A stretch of 64,000 nt of DNA from Pseudomonadota bacterium (GCA_018242295.1 JAFECE010000004.1:62001-126000), one strand, 5' to 3'; counted from the first letter of the stretch, positions 17,728 to 27,868 are shown. The notes: generated by a model from the letters alone, not told the origin. A program made the numbers and translations.

Positions 17728-18761
17728 TGATAACCGAGAAGGATTCGCTGGTTATTGGACCGCCGGGCGGACTGACGTTCTGGGCGTTCGAGGTGCTGCG
17801 GGCTCTAGCAAAGAAAAACCTCGAAGGACCCGTTGACGTGGTGACTGTTGGCGTCGCCCAACCCATCCCCGCTCCTGTTGAGCACACCACCGGCCGGCTA
17901 TTGCTCACCAACTATCCCGGCGTCGAATTTATCGACGCAATAGAGCGAATGAACGTGCCGGTTCTCTACCTGTCGGAAGAACCAAGCCGCGTCGTCAATT
18001 ATCTGAAAGAAAAGACCAACCGAACGAATATCGAAGCCGTGCGAGTTTGCTCGGCGTCGTATTCGGCAAATTTGGCATTACGAAAAGGCGCGAAGGTCGC
18101 CGTCCTCGACCGTGAGATGGATATAAGTCTGCCGGACCTTCTTCGCGCAATCTGCGCACATCTCAATCTGAATATTGAAGCAACGGAAATTCTCTCCTAC
18201 GCCGCGCACATAACGCCAAAGGAGATGGCCGAAGGCACGCTCGGCGCGGCAGTCCGCAAATTCGAGGGCGTAGCGGACCGCCCAACAACCGCCGACGGGC
18301 CCGACGAGCTTGCCGAAATTCTGATACCGTCTGTCCTGAGTCCACTGGCCGCGCTGATCACGCGCCATGAGATTGGCCCCGTCGTCTGGCCACAGAATGC
18401 ATTCTATTCCGCAGAACGTCCGACAGAAATGGCGCCAGCAAGTATCGATCTCATGGGGCCTGCGCGCATGCTTATTCACGGCCCCTACCTGCACCTTCCG
18501 CCTAGCCAATATCGCGCCGAAATTCTGGTGGACCTTTTCGAAACCGAACGAGACGCTTCGTTTCGCGTCGAACTTCATGCCGGCGAGGTGTGTCTGAAGC
18601 AGGTGCGCTTCGCGTCGCCGGCGGCCGGCAGATTCTCAACCGCATTCGAATTCCTACATCCGCATGCAGGCCCCGAACTTCAGGCGCAAATCATCACAGA
18701 GCGTGGCGCGCTTGACGGGAAGCTATCTCTTTTGCAGGTCTCCTTCATGCCGCAACTGTGA
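17727..18761 (+). CDS. Unrecognised capsule-locus family, copy A
   Basis: Encodes 344 residues; the ATG at 17727 overlaps the upstream stop. I do not recognise a named family. The N-terminus LVIGPPGGLTFWAFEVLRAL looks like a nucleotide-binding-type loop followed by a helix, then LLLTNYPGVEFIDAIE (about residues 53-68). The C-terminal half holds GPARMLIHGPYLHLPPSQYR (about 243-262), probably a beta-sandwich. The gene at 31420 encodes a paralog with the same blocks in the same order. Both sit next to glycosyltransferases, so a role in glycan assembly or modification is inferred; the reaction is unknown. Confidence 0.7.
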   Translation: MITEKDSLVIGPPGGLTFWAFEVLRALAKKNLEGPVDVVTVGVAQPIPAPVEHTTGRLLLTNYPGVEFIDAIERMNVPVLYLSEEPSRVVNYLKEKTNRTNIEAVRVCSASYSANLALRKGAKVAVLDREMDISLPDLLRAICAHLNLNIEATEILSYAAHITPKEMAEGTLGAAVRKFEGVADRPTTADGPDELAEILIPSVLSPLAALITRHEIGPVVWPQNAFYSAERPTEMAPASIDLMGPARMLIHGPYLHLPPSQYRAEILVDLFETERDASFRVELHAGEVCLKQVRFASPAAGRFSTAFEFLHPHAGPELQAQIITERGALDGKLSLLQVSFMPQL

Positions 18762-18777
18762 GCCCTCCGCCCAAACC

Positions 18778-19743
18778 TCAAAGCGGTTTCACGGCATAAA
18801 ACGAATGGGAGCCATACATTCCCGTGCTGGTGTCCATCAATACCTCCCTCAGTTTTAGTCCAGCGTCATCAATGCACGTCAGAACTTCGGACATAGGCAA
18901 CAAGTGCATATCGAAAACTTCGGTTGCGCTCTTGAGATAGCTCGCGATGGAAAACCTATAATTCGGAGTGTGCGTCGGCACCTGAAAATAAGCGGCACCC
19001 CCGGGCCGGATTTTGGAAAGCAACGTCGTAAGAAAATATCTGATAACTGGCGGAGGATTATGCTGAAGAACGATGATTGAATAGAACATATCGTATTCAG
19101 GCAAAGCTTCGATTTCGACCGGGGACTTGATCACCCGAACGTCCACGTTATGCTTTCCGCTCTCCAACAGATATTTCCTGCAAAGCGCGGAATTGCCCTC
19201 CGAGACGTCAACCCCGATGACCTTGTCGAATTGATCCGCGAGGTGGCGCGTAACCCGCCCGACGCCACTCCCGAGCTCCAGGCAAACTCCTGTCGGAACG
19301 GTGGCTTGGCAGCGCGCAGCGGCACGCCGCAGCATTTGCAAAGATTGCTCGCCCGTTCTTTCAAATTCCGCTTTGTTTTCTCGAAATTTCGACAGTCGAT
19401 ATCGATCGTTCGTCAAGACGGACCAATACGGCTCGACATCACCCAACTTTTGCCATTGGCGGCAAATTCTGTCGAACAGCGCACGCAGCTCATCTTCCGT
19501 TGCATCGACCGCCACGTCCTGTCCAGCGGCCACCTGCCCTATTCTGAGCGTTTCAATAAAATTCTTATGCGAAGCTTGGAATTCCTCGGACGATAAGAAA
19601 TGCTGAAGAATATCGACTGGGTCCTGAAGAGCCGCGGCTTTTGCCGTCAAGACTTCTTCGCTTTCAGGTTCTCTCCCCAGAAGAGCGACATAGGCCGCCC
19701 TCACGAGTTCTTTTGTGTCCACGATGCGTTTCCAACGTCTCAT
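18778..19743 (-). CDS. Methyltransferase with N-terminal DUF4214-like domain, copy 1
   Basis: Class I SAM-dependent methyltransferase, 321 residues. The first 65 residues (AAYVALLGREPESEEVL, then FLSSEEFQ) match the repeat style of DUF4214-type domains found in secreted and glycan-linked proteins. SAM motif I is CLELGSGVGRVTRHLA (about 151-166), then VIGVDVSE, and a conserved VLQHNPPPV (about 221-229) in the post-motif region. The paralog at 26708 has the same architecture and the same VLQHNPPPV block. The likely substrate is a sugar hydroxyl of the polysaccharide, inferred from context. The gene converges on copy A at 17727. Confidence 0.8.
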   Translation of the reverse strand: MRRWKRIVDTKELVRAAYVALLGREPESEEVLTAKAAALQDPVDILQHFLSSEEFQASHKNFIETLRIGQVAAGQDVAVDATEDELRALFDRICRQWQKLGDVEPYWSVLTNDRYRLSKFRENKAEFERTGEQSLQMLRRAAARCQATVPTGVCLELGSGVGRVTRHLADQFDKVIGVDVSEGNSALCRKYLLESGKHNVDVRVIKSPVEIEALPEYDMFYSIIVLQHNPPPVIRYFLTTLLSKIRPGGAAYFQVPTHTPNYRFSIASYLKSATEVFDMHLLPMSEVLTCIDDAGLKLREVLMDTSTGMYGSHSFYAVKPL

Positions 19744-19817
19744 AATATTTCAGGTCTACAGCGCAAAGCTGCCCCTCTGACCGTACGAGGATCCCTCAAC
19801 CACGGCCTCCAGCACAC

Positions 19818-22800
19818 TTATTGAGAAAGCAATCGGGCGCCTAATGAAGAAAGCACCGCAAGTTTCTTTGCGCTCCCATCGAGAATTCTGCACTGCCTGA
19901 CAAAAACGCCAAGAGCTCTCTGATCCGCCGAGCCTAACGCTTCGGATGGCTGAAACGACCGGTCAATTTCGATATCGATCATCCAGGCCGACGCCTCTTC
20001 CACGAGCGACCGCGGGATAACGCCTCCAATCATTGCCACGCGCCCATTGTGTCGCGTTTGACGTGCGATCTCGACATCATTGATCCGAAGCGAAAGCTCG
20101 CGCCGTTTTTCTCCGACCAACGCGCCGGCCCCTATCCCAGCCATCACTTCGATGACCAAGTCCCGCTCGGAAATCGCCTCAGGGCGCAGAAGGAACGACC
20201 CTCGCACACCATTCGTCCAACGACCTTTGACTTCGGCATCATGCCAAGTCTCGGACGAAAGAAACGGATCGGCATTCCGTTGAAAGCGAACACTGACTCT
20301 TCTCCCGAACGCCAGGGTGTCGCCGATTTCATAGCTGCCCGCCGCAATATTCCTGTTGCACGCCCGGCCAGGAGAGACGGACAGGCTTCGAACCAGTACG
20401 CCTAGCAGCCTGTCATCCTCTGACTCGCCCGCGCGCGCCGGCACGAATGTCCGATCCGTGGACAATCGTATCCTTAGGGACTTTGAACTTTCCGCGAGCA
20501 ACTCCGGCGGAATGCGCGCGCGAATAGCTTCGAAATTGGCGTGGGCGCACGATTGCCGTACGATTTCGCGACCATTGATCTCGACGGCAAGCGACGGCCC
20601 ACCAGTGGCATCGATAAGTTTGCCCGGAACGGCCGCGACGATTTCGATCTCGACTTCTGGCGAAACGTCGTCCTGCAACCGTAGGTCGAAGCAGCCGGTT
20701 TCTCCGAGCGTCCATCTCCCGTGCGGCTCAGGCGGGTGCCAAGTCGACGGCAGAACGAATGAAGCCTCTGTCGGGGTAGCGTCGCTGAGTTCAATGGTCT
20801 GACCGAAAGGAAATAACCGGGCTTTTGGCTCCGCCGCCACATCATCGGAACTGCGAAGGCGGACCCCGAATATCCCAAGTGTAAATTCCTCTTCACCGCT
20901 GCCCACGCCGAGCGAGTTGGGCGACCGCATGTCCATTCGCAAAATTTCCAAGATCAATGGCCGAGCCGAAACCACGAGCTTTTCGGGTATCCGGATCGTC
21001 GACCAATGAAGGTTGCTGTCCGTCGCCTCAAGACGGCCAACGACCTCGCCGCCTTCCGCAACGATGACAGCCGACACGGGCTTCTCGGAACTCGCAACGG
21101 CACGAAACCGGACATCGAGATCAAGATCTCCGGATCTGCCGCGATGAATTTCGAACTTCAGTTTGGAATCGGCTCCAGGATTCCGGGCACCCCAAGCGGA
21201 ATCCGTCTTGACGTGAGGACCAAGGATACGGCGAGCGACCTCGGGCAAGCGAAGATCGAGTTCATCGCCGACGTCCACGGAATTCAAAACATCATCCGGG
21301 CCGGCTGCATATCGCTTGACCGCGAACGGGTAGCTTGCGTCAAGGAGCGCAAACTTCGCTAATCCTATGCCTACGGGACGGTCGTCTGCACTTTTTGCGA
21401 CGACCGAACTAATCGGAACCAAGCGCGAGACATGAAATGAAATGGCGATTTGACGCTTGTTCCGAAGAAGCTCCTTGGGAATTGGGACCGAGCAAAGCCT
21501 GACGGTAGCGGTGTCGAACTGCAGTGTCGCAACGTGCTTGCCATCGACCTCGACTGCACACGTTACAGGCATCTGATAGCTCGCCAGAGCGCGCGCATGC
21601 AGAAGTAACAATGCATCCGCAGTCAGGGGACTTCTGAGAGACACGGCGAGAACCGACTTAGCCTTTGCTGCCCAAACGCCCCACCCTTCCCTGTTAAACC
21701 ATCCGACCAAGCTGACATCAGGCCTCGCTGGACTGCCAACGTCGACGAGAGCGCCCGCAAGGTATCCGTCTTTAACGGCTCGTTCGGATAAAGGTGTCGT
21801 GAGCTGTTTCGCAAATTCGTCTGCCGCCAACGACCAGGGATAATTTACGTACTCCTCCTTGATCTGAGCTTCACGCAAGTCACGAGCGCTCTTGCTCCCG
21901 CAGTAAAAAAGAATCTTTGCGTACCACGCAGCAAAATCCAACGGATCGATCAGGTCCGCGAGCTGCCCGCCGACTTCCGGAATGGAAGACGAATTCGACG
22001 CAATGCATATCTTTCCACGAGCAAGGCTTTCCGCCACGGGAAGTCCCCACCCCTCATAGAGAGAGGGATAGGCCGTGAACAGGCAATGCTCATACAGCCA
22101 ATTGAGTAGATCATCCTCGATATTGTCGACGATGTGCACGATTGGCGCCGTCCGCGGATCTTCCTTGAAGGCGCGCGCGACGTCCGTGCCGTTCCAGGCC
22201 ACACCTCCCACGATTACGAGCTTCAGACATTTCCTTCCGAGCTTTTCAGCGAGCCGTGCCCAGACGTTATACAGCAGGCCGTAATTCTTGCGCGCGTGGA
22301 TGGCGCCGACTGCCAAGACAAATGGCAGCCCTTTCAGGGCTTCGATCAATGATGATCGGTCATCACCCGCACCGGTCGATGACAAGACCCCAAAGTCATC
22401 CCCTTCACGCAAAATTCTGATCGTCGGCAAGAACAGCCCGTTGGCAAAGGCAAAGTCTTCGACGTCCTTTTTCGTGTTCTCCGACACCGCCAGAATATCG
22501 CGGGCATTGGCCAAAACGACTTTAAGATTAGCGACGAATTTTGGTGCGTATCCCTCATTGAACCAATGTGGAAATTTCACAGGGACGATGTCGTGAAACG
22601 CCACCGTCAGCGCGAGCCCGGCACTTGTGCAAAAGTCACCCAGGGCATCCGCGTACCGTGAATTCTGCATCCATGCGCTGCCACCCACGAAAAGTCGCGT
22701 CCCGGGACAAAATTTCGGAATCGGGAATCCGCGTTTGCCGGCCAGCGCCAGATTCGAACCGACGTCGCGCGACAAGATCGCGTTGTGATCGATGAGCACG

Positions 22801-25034
22801 AACTTCTGCGTCGGATCATGCCAAGCAACAAATGAAACCCTATCCCGCCGCGTTTTGATCAAGTGGCTGGCCAATGCCATTTCAAAGCGGGCAATCCCGG
22901 TCCAACGTCCCTTATGATTGGCACTCGTCGTGACGTCGAAAACGATGTGGCCGCCGCCTGGCTCCGCAGCATCATTTTCGGTCGACGACGTGAGATCGTC
23001 ATGCTCCGCTGCCGCGCGATCCTGGATGGAAGAACGTCCCTTTGCTGCGAAGTCTCGGGCGGCCTTCTGATACACCTGGTGCGTCTGCTCCGCGTACCGC
23101 TCCCAACTGAAGTTCCGAGCTACATAGTCCTTCTGCTGCTCCCGACGGCTCGAATTGAACGGAGCTTCATAGGCTTCGAGGATAGTGTCGCGAATAGAGC
23201 CGAGATCTGCCGGATCACAATATCGCGCGAGGTCACCGAAATATTCGGGTTCCGAGCTTCGGTTGGAAAGCACCATCGATGCCCCAGCCGCGGCCGCCTC
23301 GAGCGCCGCAAGAGGCGCACCCTCACACCAGCTTGGCAATACCGCAACCCTTGCACCGGCGAGCGCAGAAGCGAGCAACGGACTACCGGGATCTATCCGG
23401 CCGGTGAAGTGAATGTTGTCCCCGGCGCGTCGGCGAATATTTTCGCCATACTTTTTATCGGAAACCGCACCAATCAGGACGACCGGAATATTCAGACCGC
23501 TCAAAGCCTGAATGAGCATCAGCTGGTTTTTTCGCGACTCTATCCGGCCAACGCAAACGACATAATCTTTGAGCCCAAACGCATCCGCAAATATGCTTGG
23601 ATCTGCCTGCCCGAAGCGACCGGCATCAACCGGATTGCGAACGATCGTTGACGTTTCGACATCAGCGCCTATCCGTCGGAGAGCGCATTTCTCGTGCTCA
23701 CTCAGACAAATGACTTCATCGGCCAGCCTGACCATTTCCCTGACGTACGCCTGATGGCCGGGAGCGGCCTCGGTACTCGTTCGGCCGAGCTCGCGCGCAT
23801 GCTCGAATGCTGCACGTGCCAAGTCGAGCTCAGCCTCGAGGCGATCAGACTCCCATTCCTGCGCAAAAAGCTGCGGGATCGTTCCAGACCATAATTCATT
23901 CTCCGACTGATCGAGGAAGATCGGAGAGAACACGAACGGCTTGCTCAGAGAATGGCACTTGCGAACCATCGTCAAAGCGCTTTCGAGCGACCAGACGTTG
24001 AAGCCATGCACGACGTCGGCTTCGAAAATCGCAGGATCGGGGAAATTGCGAACCTCGGCGAAAACGCCGCGCCGCCGCAAATATTCCGCCGTAGCCGGCA
24101 CACGCACCGTCGGCCCACCCAGCGAATGGCGCTCAGACCCGTGCGTGAGAAGAACGACCTTCCCCAAATCCTCGCGAACATCGTCGCCCGACGAAGAGCC
24201 GTTCTCTGAAATGTGCAATCGAGGGCGATGCTCTCTCAGCAGACTTTGAAAGAGCCTGTCGTGCCCCTCTGCCCACGCGTCCCACGTACGGTCGAGCACG
24301 GCGCGCCGCAAGGCCGTTCGCTCCGAGACGACTTGCTCCAGCACACGGCGCAGATCGGCCGCATCGCCATTCTTAAACGCGATATGGGGAAATTCCCCGA
24401 CCCAGCCGACCGGCGAGGCAATCACGGGTACGCCGCAGGCAAGAGCTTCTACGACGCACATCGGCCCACCTTCATAGAAAGCGGGCACCAGAATGTAGTC
24501 CATCCCGTTATAGAAATCGCAGAGCTTGTTTCCAGGAACCGGCTCCGCCGGCCCAGGCCACCCATCGCCGGTGAAATGCCATTCGATCCCGGGAATATCC
24601 ATCACTTGCTGGACAAGCGATTCACCCTTTCGTCCGGTGTGATAGGTGCGTCCGACGACCCCGATCTTCACCCGCGGGACAAATTGGTCCAAATCCACGC
24701 CCGGCGAAATCGAGATGACATTTTCAATGCCCTTGTCTCGAATAACGTCCTCATACATTCGAGAATGGCAAACGCAATAATCTACGTCGCGCGCCACAGA
24801 AAAGAATTCCGCGGCGGTTTCCTCGATTTTCTCCAAATGAGCGAAATAGGCCAACTCGATTGGCGAAATTCTTTGCCGCCTGCAGGAATACGTAATGTAA
24901 TATTGAATGCTCGCACCTGGGTCCACGGCGTCGCGGTGACGAACGTACGGCAGACGTTGCGCCAGTTCCGAAGCCAGCTTTTCTAGAATCCACCCCCGAT
25001 CCGACGTAACAATATTTACGCTACCAAGCGCCAT
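19818..25034 (-). CDS. Giant protein with three glycosyltransferase modules and C-terminal beta repeats
   Basis: One uninterrupted frame of 1738 residues. Module 1 (about 1-285) has FYEGGPMCVVEALACG near 185. Module 2 (about 290-660) has VCVGRIESRKNQLMLIQAL and WCEGAPLAALEAAAAG near 562. Module 3 (about 690-1115) has AVGAIHARKNYGLLYN and YPSLYEGWGLPVAESLARG near 988. Residues about 1120-1738 carry no transferase motif but at least two repeats with a W-H-x-E-x2-G-R-W-T core (STWHPPEPHGRWTLGETG near 1427; ETWHDAEVKGRWTNGVRG near 1593). The protein may add three sugars in sequence, or use inactive modules as scaffolds. It is cytoplasmic or peripheral; no membrane helix is visible. Confidence 0.85.
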   Translation of the reverse strand: MALGSVNIVTSDRGWILEKLASELAQRLPYVRHRDAVDPGASIQYYITYSCRRQRISPIELAYFAHLEKIEETAAEFFSVARDVDYCVCHSRMYEDVIRDKGIENVISISPGVDLDQFVPRVKIGVVGRTYHTGRKGESLVQQVMDIPGIEWHFTGDGWPGPAEPVPGNKLCDFYNGMDYILVPAFYEGGPMCVVEALACGVPVIASPVGWVGEFPHIAFKNGDAADLRRVLEQVVSERTALRRAVLDRTWDAWAEGHDRLFQSLLREHRPRLHISENGSSSGDDVREDLGKVVLLTHGSERHSLGGPTVRVPATAEYLRRRGVFAEVRNFPDPAIFEADVVHGFNVWSLESALTMVRKCHSLSKPFVFSPIFLDQSENELWSGTIPQLFAQEWESDRLEAELDLARAAFEHARELGRTSTEAAPGHQAYVREMVRLADEVICLSEHEKCALRRIGADVETSTIVRNPVDAGRFGQADPSIFADAFGLKDYVVCVGRIESRKNQLMLIQALSGLNIPVVLIGAVSDKKYGENIRRRAGDNIHFTGRIDPGSPLLASALAGARVAVLPSWCEGAPLAALEAAAAGASMVLSNRSSEPEYFGDLARYCDPADLGSIRDTILEAYEAPFNSSRREQQKDYVARNFSWERYAEQTHQVYQKAARDFAAKGRSSIQDRAAAEHDDLTSSTENDAAEPGGGHIVFDVTTSANHKGRWTGIARFEMALASHLIKTRRDRVSFVAWHDPTQKFVLIDHNAILSRDVGSNLALAGKRGFPIPKFCPGTRLFVGGSAWMQNSRYADALGDFCTSAGLALTVAFHDIVPVKFPHWFNEGYAPKFVANLKVVLANARDILAVSENTKKDVEDFAFANGLFLPTIRILREGDDFGVLSSTGAGDDRSSLIEALKGLPFVLAVGAIHARKNYGLLYNVWARLAEKLGRKCLKLVIVGGVAWNGTDVARAFKEDPRTAPIVHIVDNIEDDLLNWLYEHCLFTAYPSLYEGWGLPVAESLARGKICIASNSSSIPEVGGQLADLIDPLDFAAWYAKILFYCGSKSARDLREAQIKEEYVNYPWSLAADEFAKQLTTPLSERAVKDGYLAGALVDVGSPARPDVSLVGWFNREGWGVWAAKAKSVLAVSLRSPLTADALLLLHARALASYQMPVTCAVEVDGKHVATLQFDTATVRLCSVPIPKELLRNKRQIAISFHVSRLVPISSVVAKSADDRPVGIGLAKFALLDASYPFAVKRYAAGPDDVLNSVDVGDELDLRLPEVARRILGPHVKTDSAWGARNPGADSKLKFEIHRGRSGDLDLDVRFRAVASSEKPVSAVIVAEGGEVVGRLEATDSNLHWSTIRIPEKLVVSARPLILEILRMDMRSPNSLGVGSGEEEFTLGIFGVRLRSSDDVAAEPKARLFPFGQTIELSDATPTEASFVLPSTWHPPEPHGRWTLGETGCFDLRLQDDVSPEVEIEIVAAVPGKLIDATGGPSLAVEINGREIVRQSCAHANFEAIRARIPPELLAESSKSLRIRLSTDRTFVPARAGESEDDRLLGVLVRSLSVSPGRACNRNIAAGSYEIGDTLAFGRRVSVRFQRNADPFLSSETWHDAEVKGRWTNGVRGSFLLRPEAISERDLVIEVMAGIGAGALVGEKRRELSLRINDVEIARQTRHNGRVAMIGGVIPRSLVEEASAWMIDIEIDRSFQPSEALGSADQRALGVFVRQCRILDGSAKKLAVLSSLGARLLSQ

Positions 25035-25323
25035 TTTCAGTTCCCGCTACGAACAAAACTAGCCCATCTGGCGCGGCGATCGGCAACCGGCCGATAATGC
25101 AGCGAACCGCTACCTGAAGCCCCCTTGAACCAAGCCACGCGGAAGCTAACTCTAATGGGACTACCCCAAAGAAACGCATTTTAAAAGCCAAGAAACAATA
25201 TCAAGCAGCGAACGAAGCTATTAGAAAATGACGGCCACGAATTGCCAATTCCGAATTGGCCGCCGCCTGGCAATTTCTTCCTGCTGGAACCTGTCTGCAT
25301 CACGCGGAAGTTGGCAACACGAC

Positions 25324-26388
25324 ATGACGACCTTATCCCGCCGCCGTTTCATCATTGGCGCAGCTACAACGGTGAGCGCGCCGGCCATATTGAACAGAGG
25401 AAATATTTGCGTCCCGGCCTTCGCTCAGAAAGCCGGCGATGAGCCAATACGCCCGTCCTCTCCGCTGATCAAACGCGTCGTCCGCTCGCCCCCGAATACC
25501 TACTTCACATATCCCCATTCCAACGGCTTCCTGTCCGACGGCCGCGCCGTACTGGCTTCGCCGCCGAAAACCGGACCCGGGCTCGACTTCATCGCCTTCG
25601 ACCCGCGCACCGGCAGCGCCGAACACTTGGCGTACGTGCGCAACACCCGCATGTACTATAGTATTGCGGAAAACGGCCTGATGCTCGTCAGCCAGAAAGA
25701 AGGAGCCGCCGTCGTCGACCTCGGTGCGAAGAATCCCCAACCTCGCACGATCCTACACGAAGCGAATTGGATCACCTCCGGCGACAACGACATCTCACCG
25801 GACGGCAAATGGGCGTTGCTGACGAGGTCCCGCTATGTGGCGCCTCAAAATTACCGATGCGACATGGTCGAAATTGCCACTGGGCGCATCAAGAACATCG
25901 CCGCGCCAGGCTGGTCGGTGGACCATGCGCACTTCTCCCCCTACGATCCCACGTGGATCGCCTACTGCGCGAACCGCAGCACCCGCGATCCCCAGCGCAT
26001 GTGGGTCTGGAACGAAGAACGCGCGCCCCGAGGCAGGAATATTTTCCGGCAGCAGCAGCTCAGCGGGAAGTTTTTTCATATCGGCCACGAACGCGCGATG
26101 TTCCACAAACCCGCGATGCTGGTCGTCGCCTACGGCTCGAGCAGCGCAACTCCGCGAGGCCTGTATGAAGTCGAATTCAACGGCAACGTGCGCCTCGTGA
26201 GCGGGTCAAATCGCGACCTTCACTGCAATATCAGCCACGATGGCCGTTGGGCCGTCGTCTCGTTGCAAGGCAAATATGACCCCAGCGATGCACGACCCAC
26301 GCCCGATTGGCTGAATTCCGAGGGAAAATATGGATTCACGGACGTTGTGATTGTGAGCGTGAGAACTGGAGCCCGATTTTTCCTATAA
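25324..26388 (+). CDS. Tat-exported beta-propeller, oligogalacturonide-lyase-like, 3' truncated
   Basis: The start MTTLSRRRFIIGAATTVSA is a twin-arginine signal, so the protein is exported folded. The body has propeller blades with SPDGKWALLTRSR and the block VDHAHFSPYDPTWIAYC (about residues 198-214), which resembles the metal-binding histidine region of family PL22 lyases. It would cleave or bind uronate-containing glycan. An in-frame TAA at 26386 ends it at about 354 residues, yet the same frame continues for 48 codons with propeller-like sequence (VQPTISPNGLWVLLKDAR). This looks like a nonsense mutation removing the last blade. Activity is therefore doubtful. Confidence 0.7.
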   Translation: MTTLSRRRFIIGAATTVSAPAILNRGNICVPAFAQKAGDEPIRPSSPLIKRVVRSPPNTYFTYPHSNGFLSDGRAVLASPPKTGPGLDFIAFDPRTGSAEHLAYVRNTRMYYSIAENGLMLVSQKEGAAVVDLGAKNPQPRTILHEANWITSGDNDISPDGKWALLTRSRYVAPQNYRCDMVEIATGRIKNIAAPGWSVDHAHFSPYDPTWIAYCANRSTRDPQRMWVWNEERAPRGRNIFRQQQLSGKFFHIGHERAMFHKPAMLVVAYGSSSATPRGLYEVEFNGNVRLVSGSNRDLHCNISHDGRWAVVSLQGKYDPSDARPTPDWLNSEGKYGFTDVVIVSVRTGARFFL

Positions 26389-26535
26389 CGCGGTACGAAC
26401 TCTGCCACGGGGCAGCCCTATGAAGTTCAACCAACGATTAGCCCCAACGGCCTTTGGGTACTTTTGAAGGATGCACGCGAGCGATGCGTAATTTTTCTCG
26501 AGATCTCGCGCGAAAATCTTATGAAGTCGATTTGA
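26389..26535 (+). pseudogene. Stranded 3' end of the propeller gene
   Basis: Forty-eight codons follow the TAA at 26386 in the same frame and end at TGA 26533-26535. The translation contains GQPYEVQPTISPNGLWVLLK, the pattern of a closing beta-propeller blade, which fits directly onto the truncated protein upstream. This is what is expected when one codon has mutated to a stop. Read-through or a sequencing error are the alternatives. Confidence 0.6.
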
Positions 26536-26707
26536 ATAACATTCCGTGTAGCAGGCGCCCGTGCAAGAATGACGCTGCACCGGTTGCAGAACGAGCCTCA
26601 AAATAATAGCCCGCTAGTCTCCCGTCGGAATTAAACGATCAACATCGCTCCCAGTTGCTGTATGAACAGTGCCGGGCGAAATCTAACATTGCAGAAAGAT
26701 CAAGCGG

Positions 26708-27667
26708 ATGATGAGTCGTGATGACATTCGCGGCGCCTACCGGCATTTTCTCGGCCGCGAGCCTGAAAGTGACGAGGTGGTCGAGCGACATCTCAAAACT
26801 GTCACCGATCTACATTCCGTCCGCGCACGATTTTTGTCGGCGCCTGAATTTTATCAAACAAACGCCCGTGAGCTGCTGCGATACTTTTCGACTTGGGAAG
26901 CCCGCCGCAACGACGGCTCGATTGACTACGATTGCTCGACCGCCGAACTCGATCGACTATTTGCCCATATCAAGGACGTATGGAGCAGGTTAGGGAAGGT
27001 GGAGCCGCACTTCTCCGTCCTAAGCACGCAGAACTTCAAACCGGAGAATCTCGGATCAAATATTGAAGTCTTTCTGAAATCAGGAAAGGGCGAAGTCGAC
27101 CTGCTGCAAGCCGAGCTCATGGGCCATGGGCTCAAAACCACGGGCTACAGCCACTGCGTCGAGCTCGGGTGTGGCGTTGGCCGCGTTACCCGGTTTCTTG
27201 CCGAAATGTCGGATCGCATCACAGGCTTCGATATCTCTGCGCCGCACCTGAAGCTTGCAAGTGAATATTTGACAGCCGAAGGCGTTCAGAATGCATCGTT
27301 AGAGCTGATCAAAGACCCCGCAAGCGCTGAGTTTCCTCCGTGCGACCTTTTCTATTCACGGCTTGTTCTTCAGCACAACCCTCCGCCGGTCATGTTCTTC
27401 CTACTGCGCAAATTTCTTCGCGCGCTCGTCTCGGGTGGAATTGCTGTGTTTCAGCTTCCCACCTTTATCGACGGCTATACCTTCAAGGTGGATACCTACC
27501 TCGATGGAATGGACAAGCTCGACAATCAAGAGCTTCACGCGCTTCCTCAAAAAGCAGTGTTCGCCGCCATTGCAGACGCAGGTTGCGACGTCGTGAGCAC
27601 GTATCGTGATAACTCGCTCTCAAAAATCACCCAGGTATCGAACCGCTTCGTTGTCATGAAGCGTTGA
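26708..27667 (+). CDS. Methyltransferase with N-terminal DUF4214-like domain, copy 2
   Basis: Class I SAM-dependent methyltransferase, 319 residues. The N-terminal 60 residues read AYRHFLGREPESDEVVERH and FLSAPEFYQ, matching copy 1 at 18778. Motif I is CVELGCGVGRVTRFLAEM (about 149-166), followed by ITGFDISAPHLKLA; the LVLQHNPPPVMFF block (about 219-231) repeats the copy 1 signature. The ATG at 26708 or the one right after it may be used. The gene stands alone between the propeller gene and the convergent alpha-oxoamine synthase. A second specificity on the same glycan is a reasonable inference. Confidence 0.8.
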   Translation: MMSRDDIRGAYRHFLGREPESDEVVERHLKTVTDLHSVRARFLSAPEFYQTNARELLRYFSTWEARRNDGSIDYDCSTAELDRLFAHIKDVWSRLGKVEPHFSVLSTQNFKPENLGSNIEVFLKSGKGEVDLLQAELMGHGLKTTGYSHCVELGCGVGRVTRFLAEMSDRITGFDISAPHLKLASEYLTAEGVQNASLELIKDPASAEFPPCDLFYSRLVLQHNPPPVMFFLLRKFLRALVSGGIAVFQLPTFIDGYTFKVDTYLDGMDKLDNQELHALPQKAVFAAIADAGCDVVSTYRDNSLSKITQVSNRFVVMKR

Positions 27668-27868
27668 AATCCGGCATATGAACAACGGTGACCAAGCGGA
27701 GCGCAAAGGCCCCGCAATAAGATCTCCGGCCAAACCTTCGAGCATCAACTCGAAGCCATCGGAGCCGACACAACGACAATGAAGCCGCTCCAATTTCGTG
27801 GCTAAAGGCGTCCACTTGTTGGAACTTAGCGTCCAGCCTCCTGCTCGCGTAAGCCTTGAGCGCTGCCG

